A DNA stretch of 64,000 bases from Chlorobiota bacterium (lineage in GTDB: Bacteria; Bacteroidota; Ignavibacteria; OLB7), in assembly GCA_016710285.1 (NCBI GenBank), contig JADJXR010000001.1, positions 3,040,501 through 3,104,500 of the forward strand, given 5' to 3'. Shown here one piece after another: positions 1 to 8,626 of this stretch (its first letter is position 1; each line of letters starts with the position of its first letter). A program made the position numbers and the translations under genes. The notes below the pieces were generated by a model. It was not told where the DNA came from. It made no database searches and worked only from the letters and a program-made list of their open reading frames with translations.

Positions 1-2
1 GC

Positions 3-143
3 GGGGAAGCCGTGACACACGCGATTGAAGGGCGGCACGACCCCACGATTGTGGTCCGCGCCGTGCCAGTGGTGGAAGCCATGACCCTGATGACGATTGC
101 CGACCTTTGGCTGCTGCATCGTGCATCGGCAAGGGGTGGTTGA
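3..143 (+). CDS. aroC: Chorismate synthase, C-terminal fragment
   Basis: Only the last 46 codons lie in the window; the gene begins to the left. The visible residues include GRHDPTIVVRAVPVVEAM, which matches the conserved C-terminal block of chorismate synthase (GRHDP-x3-RAVP-x-VEAM). The enzyme converts 5-enolpyruvylshikimate 3-phosphate to chorismate with reduced FMN, in the cytoplasm. The frame is open from base 3 to a TGA at 141-143. It converges on asd, which runs on the opposite strand. The identification rests on one motif block, but that block is distinctive. Confidence 0.82.
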   Translation, partial: GEAVTHAIEGRHDPTIVVRAVPVVEAMTLMTIADLWLLHRASARGG

Positions 144-264
144 CGGGGGGGAAAGCGAGGGGGAAAGGGATGCGATTGTTGAAGCCTTGATGCGTTCCTC
201 AAAAAAAAATGCGGAACGCCCCGGGCATCCCGGGGCGGCCGCCATTGCCGGGAAATCCCCCCGA

Positions 265-1269
265 TCAGTTTTTTTGCACCAGCCCTTTTTCCACCAACAA
301 CTCTGCAATCTGGACCGCGTTGGTTGCTGCCCCTTTGCGGACGTTGTTGCCAACCACCCACAGGTTCAGCGTGTTCGGCTGCGAAGCGTCGCGGCGGATG
401 CGGCCAACAAAAACTTCATCGCGCCCCTCGGCATCCAGCACCGTTGGATAGAGGTCCGCCACCGGATCGTCCATCACGATAACGCCGCTGGCCTTCTGCA
501 AAATCTTCCGTGCCTTTGCCGGAGTTACCGGCTGCGAAAACTCAGCATTGACCGATTCGGCATGCGCGGCAATCGTGGGGATTCGGACGCAGGTCATGGT
601 TGCGGCCAGCTTCGGCAGCTCCATAATCTTCCGCGTCTCGTTCATCATCTTGTTCTCTTCCTCGCTGTAATCGCTCCCCTCCAAAAAACTGTGGAAGATG
701 GTGTTGAAGGCCGCCGGGCGGGGGAACTTCGGCTTGGCCGGTTGCTTCCCTTTTAGCTCGGCCATCAACTGGTCCACCCCGCTTTGCCCCGCTCCAGAAA
801 TTGCTTGATAGGTGGAAACCACCACCCGCTTCAGCCCAAAGGATTCGTGCAATGGCTTCAGCGCAACCACCAGCTGGATGGTGGAGCAGTTCGGGTTGGC
901 GATGATTCCGCGATGCTTCAATGCTGCGCCGGGGTTGACTTCGGGAACCACCAACGGGGTTTTTTTATCCATCCGCCACGCGCTGCTGTTATCAATGGCC
1001 ACCGCCCCAGCCGCTGCGGCAATTGGGCAGTAGTGGCGGCTGACGCTTCCCCCCGCCGAGAACAACGCAATCTGCACCCCGGCGAACGAGTCGGGGGTAA
1101 GCTCTTGGATAGTGTGGCTTTTCCCGCGGAACCTCACCTTCTTTCCGGCGGAGTTTTTCGAGGCCAGCAGCGTCAGCTTCTCGATTGGGAAATTCCGTTC
1201 TTCAAGGACCTGCAGCATGGTGCGGCCAACAAGGCCAGTTGCGCCAACAATGGCAATGGAGTAGCTCAT
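265..1269 (-). CDS. asd: Aspartate-semialdehyde dehydrogenase
   Basis: A 334-residue protein, the normal length for bacterial Asd. It reduces aspartyl-4-phosphate to aspartate-4-semialdehyde with NADPH, the branch point to lysine/diaminopimelate, threonine and methionine. The N-terminus has the nucleotide-binding GATGLVGRTMLQVLEERNFP. The catalytic cysteine lies in NPNCSTIQ near residue 130, followed by STYQAISGAGQ. The C-terminal half carries the histidine-containing substrate loop RIPTIAAHAES. ATG at 1267-1269 has no Shine-Dalgarno sequence. dapD of the same pathway lies elsewhere in the window, so the pathway genes are scattered. Confidence 0.95.
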   Translation of the reverse strand: MSYSIAIVGATGLVGRTMLQVLEERNFPIEKLTLLASKNSAGKKVRFRGKSHTIQELTPDSFAGVQIALFSAGGSVSRHYCPIAAAAGAVAIDNSSAWRMDKKTPLVVPEVNPGAALKHRGIIANPNCSTIQLVVALKPLHESFGLKRVVVSTYQAISGAGQSGVDQLMAELKGKQPAKPKFPRPAAFNTIFHSFLEGSDYSEEENKMMNETRKIMELPKLAATMTCVRIPTIAAHAESVNAEFSQPVTPAKARKILQKASGVIVMDDPVADLYPTVLDAEGRDEVFVGRIRRDASQPNTLNLWVVGNNVRKGAATNAVQIAELLVEKGLVQKN

Positions 1270-1301
1270 GAAAATGGTTTTGGTAGAAAAGGGAACGCGT
1301 G

Positions 1302-2372
1302 TTACTTGATGAACACTTCTTCGGGGATTACGGAGATGACCCGCCCGTTTCCATCGTGGTCGTTGGAGTAGGCGATCATGTAGTTGTTTCCCGCTTGAAG
1401 GGCGATCCCGTTACGGCTGGCCACCACATTCCCGGAAGCATCCACCACTTGGGCGGTGATTGTCCCGGCGGCAACCTGCACCGATGCTGCGGCGGTGTTG
1501 CTTGGCGCGGCGGCGTACGATTGCAGCGGCGTTGCCACCCCGCTTACCCGAAGTTGCAGCGTGGTTGCGGAATCGTTGAACCCTGCATGGAAGAACCGCA
1601 GCCGCACGTTCCCACCCGACGGCACCGGCAGGTTATCGCGAACAACGGTTGAACGCGCCTTGGTGGTGTCGAACGGACCGCTGACGTAGATGGTGTAGCG
1701 GTTGTTTGGCTCCATTTTTAATGGCTGTGGCCCATCAACCAGCGGAGTGCTGTATCCAAAATTGAAGACGTTATAGTCGGTGTATGGCCTGTGAATCTCA
1801 ACACGGTACGGCCAATCACGACGGAATAGAAGACTGAGTAAAAAGTAGGGGCCTTGCTTCTCCTCGGCATCGGTGACCTTCTCCCAAAACGGACGGTTGT
1901 ACACGATTCTCTGGCTTGATGTGAAGTCCCGGCGGTAATATTCGTTTGTGGCGTATTTCGCCAGCCGGTTGGGGTCGTAGAACGTGGTGGTAAGGGCACT
2001 ATCCCTTGTGGCCGCAAGGTTCACCGTCCGCACCGCGCCGAAGTCAATGCGGAAGGGGAGGCCTCCGTAGAGTTTGTTGTTGTCGGGGCCGCGGTTTTCC
2101 TGGAACAGGTTAAAGAACAGGAAGGGCTGCTCACCTTTTGGCTTTGCGTTGCCGGTCATCACAATGGTGAAGGCGGCGGTTCCGGGAAGGTTGACAAACG
2201 GTGCGGGCAGGTCGAATAAGCCATCCCCCGTTGCTGCATCCAGCACGTACAATCCGGTCCCTTGCCCCAGGATGTAGGACCGGCTGTTGACGTACGCGCT
2301 GGCCTGGCCGTAGCTCAGATTGGTGATCACCAACTCCGCACTTGCTTTGGGGTCGCCAACCTTCACATTCAC
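1302..2372 (-). pseudogene. DUF4397 lipoprotein, C-terminal part of a frameshifted gene
   Basis: This frame encodes 356 residues from a GTG at 2370-2372, but homology-like sequence starts earlier. Reading upstream in the same frame gives YRIIHLSPDAGAVNVKVG, the usual start of a DUF4397 repeat, with no start codon before a stop about 21 codons upstream of the GTG. The preceding gene on the same strand ends in another frame at this point. The likely original product is one lipoprotein of about 530 residues with repeated DUF4397 modules, broken by a single-base change near 2405-2415. The C-terminal module ends in YMIAYSNDHDGNG followed by VISVIPEEVFIK. DUF4397 proteins are exported beta-sandwich proteins of unknown role. 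A sequencing error is as likely as a true mutation. Confidence 0.7.
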
Positions 2373-2875
2373 CGCGCCGGCATCGGGAGAAAGGTGGATG
2401 ATGCGGTAACGGTAGCCGAGTCAATGGCTGGGGTGGGGAAAAGTGTGTCGGCGGTAAGCAGCACGCGGTAATCCCCCGAAACGCCGTACAAATATGCGGT
2501 GTAGTAGGCTCCGCTATCCATCCGCGCCGTTGTTTGCGCCACCAACGCTCCAGCGTTCAGGAATGCCAACGTTTTGCCCGCCGCGCCAGTGGTATCCACC
2601 GGGTAATATTTGGCTTCGTTGATATTGGTTTGGAAGAAAAGATACTGCTGCGGCGTGTTGCCAAACAGCGGCTGTCCGGCAAGGAGGACCGTGACGTTGG
2701 GGGCATCGGGGGAAGCGTGAACGACCCGCAGAAAGGCTTTCCCCTTCAGGTCCACGACGGTGTCGTCAGGTTTTGGGGTTGGGACAAAAGGGTCATCGGG
2801 CGAGCAGGAAGCAAGGAGCAACCCGATAACAAAGAAGGCGGCCAAGCCGGCGGTGCGAAGCAGAGTGCTGTTCAT
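2369..2875 (-). CDS. DUF4397 lipoprotein, N-terminal part of the frameshifted gene
   Basis: A 168-residue product with a lipoprotein signal: a hydrophobic stretch, then LLLASCSPDD with the lipobox cysteine at about residue 24. One DUF4397 module follows, starting at FLRVVHASPDAPNVTVLLAG. The last 10 residues (ASSTFLPMPAR) do not resemble the family, whereas the other frame continues the expected second module. The stop TGA overlaps the GTG of the downstream frame by four bases, which could also be translational coupling. I favour a frameshift because the second module would otherwise lose its first strand. The protein is expected to be anchored in a membrane by the acylated cysteine. Confidence 0.75.
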   Translation of the reverse strand: MNSTLLRTAGLAAFFVIGLLLASCSPDDPFVPTPKPDDTVVDLKGKAFLRVVHASPDAPNVTVLLAGQPLFGNTPQQYLFFQTNINEAKYYPVDTTGAAGKTLAFLNAGALVAQTTARMDSGAYYTAYLYGVSGDYRVLLTADTLFPTPAIDSATVTASSTFLPMPAR

Positions 2876-3564
2876 CGGTAACGCTACGATTCGGTGTCAG
2901 AGCCGGGGGAATTTAAGCCCCACGTTGCAAGAATGACACAAGATAACGCAGATGATGAACATCCGCAGTGGAGGTGCCGTGGGTTCCCTCACATCACCCC
3001 CAAAACGCTGTTTTATTCTTAAATATGGGCCTATTGTCAGTTAAAGAAAAAAAATTAACATTGCTTCACATTGTCCTTGCTTCGTCTATCCGGGCTGCTT
3101 AGCTTTGCCCGTAGATTCTTCCGCGACGTTATCGGATTGGTACACCTGTCATTGTTTTTTGTACAGCGACCCTATGAACCCGAACGACCATCGCCTACTT
3201 CGGCAGAATTCTTGCAATCCTGTTCTTCCACGAAGTTCTTCCACGAAGCCCCGTTGGGGCTTCGATACCGCTGCGCTGCAACTTTCGCTCAGAACCGTTT
3301 CGTTTTTCAGGGCTTGTGTGTTAAGGCTCTTGGCTGCCGCGTGCCGTTGGCACCGCAGCGGGCTGCGGCATTCATTGCCATACCACAACAACCATAATCA
3401 ACCAAATAAGGAGGCCCCGATGGACCGCGCACCATAACTCACATCTGTAGCTGCTTGGAACTACACTCGATTCCCCAATCGAACGACGGAATTATTGGCG
3501 GCCCACCGAGGCCGATTCGCCGACGTAACCAACTACAATACTAAACTAAGCATGAACAAAGACA
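2876..3564. other. Intergenic region with tandem 13-mer and hairpin
   Basis: This stretch of 689 bases separates divergent genes and I see no convincing coding region. Short open frames near 3070-3440 lack family resemblance. Position 3222-3247 holds two adjacent copies of GTTCTTCCACGAA. Overlapping the second copy is a perfect hairpin at 3244-3264 (arm CGAAGCCCC, loop GTT). The stretch at 3000-3065 is AT-rich and could carry promoters for the flanking genes. Confidence 0.5.
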
Positions 3565-5373
3565 ATGAAAACTTTCATATTCCTTGTAACAGCACTTCTG
3601 CTGTTCGGGACTTCTTCTACAGCACTTTGGGGACAATGTGCCAAATGTTTGGGTGACCAAGATCAAACCACCAACTGCATCGAAGCCAAGTTGGAGGTGG
3701 CCACTCTGCAAAATAACTCCACCTGCTATCGCTTGATCGTCTATAACCATCAACATAGTGGAGTCGCTTCACGCTGCGCGACATATGACACCGCACGGTA
3801 TCTCACCATGGAGCTTGTCAATCCTGCCTGCTTCGAGGACGTGAACGTGCAGATTAGCCCGGTCAAGGACAGTACTTGGGTGTATGATTCATCTGGCACG
3901 TACTACCCCAACTACGCCTACACAACGGATCATCCTAATAAAATAACGTGGCAGCGGGATCCTGTCGTGCCAGCCCCAGACTTTGCCCGATGCGAGATTG
4001 ACACGTTCCTCATCTGCATAGGGTGTATCACCGGGTCGATTGACTCAAGCTGTGCCAACGGCGGGTTCGACATGAAGGTCTATTTCAGCGATGCCAACGG
4101 GAATCCAAGCTGTGTAGACGAAACCGGTCCGCCGAGCGGTCGGAACTATGAACGGGTGACACTTCGCCCGCCGGTGTGCAATGCGGGGAACTGTGGGGCG
4201 TGCCAGTTCTACGCCTCGGCCTGCAACAGCTGGGATGTGAAGTTCGGGTGCGATTACGTAGAAATCACCGTAAAGAACGACCACGGCTACCCGCAGTGCG
4301 GCCCGATGCGGCGGATAGAGTTTTGGGTAGGGGGGCTGGAGATTTGCTCCAAGGCAAACAAGCCGCAGTTCCGCGATTGGGTGACAACGCAATCGCAGTA
4401 TATCAATGGCAAAACGTACTTCGCGTTTGCGTCAACGAATCAAGGACTTAAGCCGTGCGATTCGTTCAAGATCAAGATACCGTTCTGCTGTACCGAGGGA
4501 GAGAAGACGGTGTATGTGCAGCCAGGGGAAGGGTTCTGTGGCTATTGGAGTCCGGGGAGCGGTTCTGGTGGAGCCAGTGGGGATCATCCTCCACAGATTC
4601 AGCACACCTTCCCGAAGCTGGATTGCCCTGACTGCTACTTGGACAAGGATGAGGGGCGATTGGGCAGGACAGCGGTTCCCGGGTGCGACACGTTAGAGAT
4701 CTGCAACAAGAACACCAGCAACACCCAGTGCGGCGGAAGCAAAGGGACGGGGAACAAGAAGTTTGATAAGGTCGTCATTGATGTTGGGACAACCTGCACA
4801 GGGGTTATTGCTCTGCCACCGCATGGGCCTGCTTGGAAAGCAGCAATCCCTCCAATACCTCCATCTACGGTTTGGGTTTTTGATGGACCACCGGTTGATC
4901 CTTGCGACTGCATCAAGTTCTTGCTCTGCGGTTGCACGAACCTTGGCGTTGTAAAATGGATCACGATGACCACCAGCGGTGACACGATCACCGTTGATAG
5001 CACCGGGGGCTGGGATGAAGACCCGTGGCCGGGGATCGGGCTACCGCCGATGAAGCAAGCCACGCCAGAGCTACCGACGTTCAGCAGTGCGGGAACCACA
5101 CAGAGCAGCGTGGTGGCAACCGTAGGGGAGCCGGTTCCGAACCCGACAACGGGGCTTACCACGATACCGCTGATGCTGGTTTCCGGAAGCGGGCCGGCGT
5201 TGGTGAGCATCTATGGAGCGGATGGGAACCTGATGGGTGCGCAACAACAAAACCTCCGAATAGGGCTGAACGACCTTCGGGTGGACGGTTCGGATTGGCC
5301 GTCGGGCAGCTACCGTGTTCGGATACAAATCGGGGAAACAGTGATGAACAGCACGTTCATCCTGCGTCGTTAA
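3565..5373 (+). CDS. Cysteine-rich secreted protein with T9SS sorting domain
   Basis: A 602-residue exported protein. The N-terminus is a signal peptide (MKTFIFLVTALLLFG..., ending near ALWGQ). The body is unusually rich in cysteine, with repeated spaced pairs such as CAKCLGDQ, CGACQFYASAC and CPDCYLDKDEG, suggesting several disulfide-stabilised modules. The last 80 residues form a type A T9SS sorting domain: GEPVPNPTTG, then VSIYGADGNLMGAQQ, then WPSGSYRVRIQIGE. The protein would cross the outer membrane by T9SS and be attached or released. No enzymatic motif was seen. It is followed by a hairpin and another T9SS cargo gene on the same strand. Confidence 0.8.
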   Translation: MKTFIFLVTALLLFGTSSTALWGQCAKCLGDQDQTTNCIEAKLEVATLQNNSTCYRLIVYNHQHSGVASRCATYDTARYLTMELVNPACFEDVNVQISPVKDSTWVYDSSGTYYPNYAYTTDHPNKITWQRDPVVPAPDFARCEIDTFLICIGCITGSIDSSCANGGFDMKVYFSDANGNPSCVDETGPPSGRNYERVTLRPPVCNAGNCGACQFYASACNSWDVKFGCDYVEITVKNDHGYPQCGPMRRIEFWVGGLEICSKANKPQFRDWVTTQSQYINGKTYFAFASTNQGLKPCDSFKIKIPFCCTEGEKTVYVQPGEGFCGYWSPGSGSGGASGDHPPQIQHTFPKLDCPDCYLDKDEGRLGRTAVPGCDTLEICNKNTSNTQCGGSKGTGNKKFDKVVIDVGTTCTGVIALPPHGPAWKAAIPPIPPSTVWVFDGPPVDPCDCIKFLLCGCTNLGVVKWITMTTSGDTITVDSTGGWDEDPWPGIGLPPMKQATPELPTFSSAGTTQSSVVATVGEPVPNPTTGLTTIPLMLVSGSGPALVSIYGADGNLMGAQQQNLRIGLNDLRVDGSDWPSGSYRVRIQIGETVMNSTFILRR

Positions 5374-5390
5374 TCATCAACACGCTATGC

Positions 5391-5432
5391 ACCCTCGGCA
5401 CGGGAATGTGCCGAGGGTGTGTGGCATTTTTT
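5391..5432 (+). terminator. Hairpin terminator after the cysteine-rich gene
   Basis: An 11-bp perfect stem (ACCCTCGGCAC at 5391-5401 with its complement at 5408-5418) and a six-base loop, followed by T6 at 5427-5432. Eight bases lie between stem and T-run, more than in ideal intrinsic terminators. It sits just after the stop at 5373 and before the next start at 5446, so it may also reduce read-through into the following gene. Confidence 0.55.
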
Positions 5433-5445
5433 CATAGAGGTCGTG

Positions 5446-8400
5446 ATGAAACGACAAATAGTGATGCTTCCACTTGTGTTGTGGGTGACAGCAATGCTTC
5501 TCCATGCCCAGCAAGAAGGAAATATCTGGATTACCGTCAACGTTGGAATAGACTTTAATACTACCCCACCAACTACGTTCCCAGGATTGAGTGAGCCGAC
5601 AGATGTTGGCGAAGGGATTGCCAGCATTGCCAACCGTAGCGGGAAGCAATGGCTCTTTTATACCAACGGCGAAGAGGTGTGGAATCGCAATCACACAACG
5701 ATGCCGAATGCGAACTGGGCGGTTGGGGCTCTTTGGGGACATACATCATCCTCACAATCGGCACTCATCCTTCCTGATCCCGCCGATACCATGCTCTACT
5801 ATATCTTCACCGCCGACTGGCAGCCATATTTTGATGATTCCGCAGGAGTGCAACGGCGTGGCGTGAATTACTCCGTGGTGGATATGCGGCGGGATGGTGG
5901 GTTGGGGGATGTCGTGCAAAAGAACATTCCACTCTTTAAGCCCGCCGCTGAGAAACTTGCTGCCACCCAAGACTGCACTGGCAAGGGATACTGGGTGCTG
6001 GCCCATGGCTGGAACGATGATCGCTACTACGCCTACCACGTCAGCGACACCGGGATTGCCGGGCCGGTCATCTCCCGCACCGGAGTCAACCATGAGTATC
6101 GTGATAAAAAAACCCACAACGCTCGTGGCTACTTGAAAATCTCCCCCAACGGGAAGAAACTTGCTGCGGCAATCATGCAGGATGGAACGATTGAACTTGC
6201 TGATTTTGACAACACTACTGGTGTTGTCTCAAACTCCCAACTCATCCCCATCGGGCAACAGACCTTCGGATTGAGCTTCTCTCCGAATAGCTCAAAATTG
6301 TACGTTATTGGTTTGTATGATGAGAATTTTCGGGATAGCCTCTTCCAGTTCGACCTCAACGCTCCCGATTTCTTGTCCACGAAAACGTTGATCGCTACCT
6401 ATGATGTCGTGCATAAAACAGGAGGTCTCTACTGTCTGCAAATTGCCCCGAATGGAATGATTGTTGTTGGGGGGCCGGGGTACTACCTTGCAATGCTTGA
6501 ACGCCCCGATGAGCCTGGACCCCAGTGCCGATATGTGGAACAATGGTTGGACTTGAAAGGGGCATCGGCGGTAATCCTCCCCAACCTTGTTGACAGCTGG
6601 TACGACCCCAACCCGATCCGCTGCTTGCCGCCACAAGCACGCTTCTCCCTCAGCGATTCGGTGCTTTGCCTTGGGGAGTGCTTCCGCTTGCAAGATACCT
6701 CGCGGCCATCGGCAACCTTCGGTCCACCTTCCGGCAGGCTCTGGCGTTTCCCGGGGGCAACCCCCGATACCTCAACCCTCCCAATCCCTCCGCCCCTCTG
6801 CTACGATTCACCCGGGACCTACACCGTGGAACTGGTCGTCTTCAACGAGTTCGGCACCGACACCGCACGCGCCACCCTTCGTGTGGTTGCCCCGCCAACC
6901 GTCAACGCCGGACGCGACACGGCCATCTGCCCGGGCGATACGCTCCAACTGCAAGGGAGCGGCAGCGGCACGCTTACGTGGGCGTTCACCAACGATCTCT
7001 CCTGCTGGAATTGCGCCAACCCGATTGCCGTTCCGCGTCAATCAGCCAGCTACATCCTCACCGCCCGCAACAGCAACGGCTGCGTTTCCCACGACACCAT
7101 CACCGTCACCGTGGCCGACAGTGGCAGCCTGCGCATTGACCCCGTTGAAAGCATCTGTGCCGGGGAAAGCATCACCCTTCGCGGAGTCCTTTCCAATGGA
7201 TCACGGCTGATAGGCTGGACCCCAAGCACCGGCCTTGACTGCGACACCTGCATGGCAACCCAAGCAACGCCGGCGACAACAACGCTCTATCACCTGCGCG
7301 CCGTCACGGCCTGCGGTGCTCCGCTGGTAGATTCGGTGCTGGTGGTGGTTCACCCGCAGCCTAGCATTCGCCTTGCGATGCAGGGGAAACCGGTGCTTTG
7401 CGCAGGCGAATCCACCACACTGGTCGCAACCGCCGACTTCGGGGACGTGCAATGGACCCCAAGCACTGGCCTTAGTTGCGACACCTGCCGAACCACCACA
7501 GCCAATCCAACCCAAACAACCACCTACACCGCAACGGTGAGGACCCCTAACGGCTGCACCGCCCGCGACAGCATCACCGTCAGGGTGGCATTGCCGCTGT
7601 TGGCAGTGGCATCGGGCGACACGGCGATGTGTGGTGGCGGGGTGGCACAGCTGAGTGTTTCCAGCAACGCAGCGGGTGCGCAAATTCGTTGGACCCCGAG
7701 CATTGGCCTTAGCTGCGACACCTGCGCCACGCCAACCGCCAGCCCATCAGCAACCACCACCTACCATGTGCGAGTGCAAAGCCAAGAGGGCTGCTGGGTT
7801 GAGGATAGCGTCACAGTGAGGATCACCCCCGCCGAGCAGCGAGAGTTTTCGATTGGCCGTGACTACCGTGTTGGTGTTGGCGGAACGAGTGAGGTGAGCA
7901 TCGTGACCGAGGGAGCATCATCGAGCATGATGACGGGGATTGAGTTGGTGATGGAGTGGAACCCGCGAGTGGTGAGTCTGGCAAAGGAGTGGGGAACCGA
8001 AGGAGTCGCGATTGGCCAAGCAACGATTGGCTGGAGCCTGACGGTGAGCAGTGACAGCCTGGGGGAAGTGCGAATGCTTTTGATCCCGCCCGGCGGGCAA
8101 GGCTTGTTGGGAAGTGGTGAGGTTGCACGGCTGAAGTTCGGTGGGTTTGTTGGAGACTCAGTCGTGAGCGAGTTACGACTCGGCGGAAGTGTGGAGCCGA
8201 TGGAGTGCCGAACGCTGTCATGGGTTCCGGGTCGGATTGGAGTAGATTCGATTTGCGGCTTGAGTAATCGCTTGATGGAGGTTGGTGCGTCGGGGTACGC
8301 ATTGCACCCGAACCACCCGAATCCGTTCAACCCGACGACGGAGATAGAGTTTGAGTTGGGGTTATCGGGCTGGACGGAAGTAGAGATCAGCGACAGCCGT

Positions 8401-8553
8401 GGGTTAGTGGTGGAGCGGTTGTTTGTTGGGGAATTAGGAGAAGGGGAACACCGGATAGTGTGGAACGCGAATCGGTTAAGCTCTGGGGTGTATTACTGCC
8501 GAATCCGCAGCGGAAGCTGGCAAGCAGAGCAAGTGCTGATTGTGGTGAAGTAA
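5446..8553 (+). CDS. Large secreted protein with Ig-like repeats and T9SS domain
   Basis: A protein of 1035 residues from the ATG at 5446, chosen because AGAGG lies five bases upstream and a signal peptide (MKRQIVMLPLVLWVTAMLLHAQ) follows directly; an upstream ATG at 5419 would spoil the signal. Residues about 20-390 look like a beta-propeller (recurring LKISPNGKKLAAAI- and LSFSPNSSKLYVIG-type strands). A PKD-like domain follows (SPGTYTVELVVFNEFGTD). Then come four Ig-like repeats with the shared core TPSTGLSCDTC and TTTYTATV. A cohesin-like beta-domain (about 800-930) precedes the T9SS sorting module (HPNHPNPFNPTTEIEF). Probable surface or gliding-associated adhesin; no catalytic motif is seen. 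Confidence 0.83.
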   Translation: MKRQIVMLPLVLWVTAMLLHAQQEGNIWITVNVGIDFNTTPPTTFPGLSEPTDVGEGIASIANRSGKQWLFYTNGEEVWNRNHTTMPNANWAVGALWGHTSSSQSALILPDPADTMLYYIFTADWQPYFDDSAGVQRRGVNYSVVDMRRDGGLGDVVQKNIPLFKPAAEKLAATQDCTGKGYWVLAHGWNDDRYYAYHVSDTGIAGPVISRTGVNHEYRDKKTHNARGYLKISPNGKKLAAAIMQDGTIELADFDNTTGVVSNSQLIPIGQQTFGLSFSPNSSKLYVIGLYDENFRDSLFQFDLNAPDFLSTKTLIATYDVVHKTGGLYCLQIAPNGMIVVGGPGYYLAMLERPDEPGPQCRYVEQWLDLKGASAVILPNLVDSWYDPNPIRCLPPQARFSLSDSVLCLGECFRLQDTSRPSATFGPPSGRLWRFPGATPDTSTLPIPPPLCYDSPGTYTVELVVFNEFGTDTARATLRVVAPPTVNAGRDTAICPGDTLQLQGSGSGTLTWAFTNDLSCWNCANPIAVPRQSASYILTARNSNGCVSHDTITVTVADSGSLRIDPVESICAGESITLRGVLSNGSRLIGWTPSTGLDCDTCMATQATPATTTLYHLRAVTACGAPLVDSVLVVVHPQPSIRLAMQGKPVLCAGESTTLVATADFGDVQWTPSTGLSCDTCRTTTANPTQTTTYTATVRTPNGCTARDSITVRVALPLLAVASGDTAMCGGGVAQLSVSSNAAGAQIRWTPSIGLSCDTCATPTASPSATTTYHVRVQSQEGCWVEDSVTVRITPAEQREFSIGRDYRVGVGGTSEVSIVTEGASSSMMTGIELVMEWNPRVVSLAKEWGTEGVAIGQATIGWSLTVSSDSLGEVRMLLIPPGGQGLLGSGEVARLKFGGFVGDSVVSELRLGGSVEPMECRTLSWVPGRIGVDSICGLSNRLMEVGASGYALHPNHPNPFNPTTEIEFELGLSGWTEVEISDSRGLVVERLFVGELGEGEHRIVWNANRLSSGVYYCRIRSGSWQAEQVLIVVK

Positions 8554-8582
8554 TCGGTTGACATGAAGGATTTGGAAACTGT

Positions 8583-8614
8583 CGTTGGGGCATGGCACGT
8601 GCCATGCCCCAACG
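8583..8614. terminator. Perfect 32-bp palindrome between convergent genes
   Basis: The sequence from 8583 to 8614 is a perfect palindrome: left arm CGTTGGGGCATGGCAC, right arm its exact complement, no spacer. It lies between the stop of the secreted protein (8553) and the stop of yidC (8627), which converge. A hairpin could form on either transcript and serve as a bidirectional terminator, although no strong T-run follows on either side. A REP-like mobile palindrome is the alternative. Confidence 0.5.
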
Positions 8615-8626
8615 ATATGCTTTCGG

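Noticed and set aside
3071..3437. Two overlapping open frames upstream of the cysteine-rich gene.
   Set aside because: No signal peptide, family resemblance or start context; they cross a hairpin and a tandem 13-mer.
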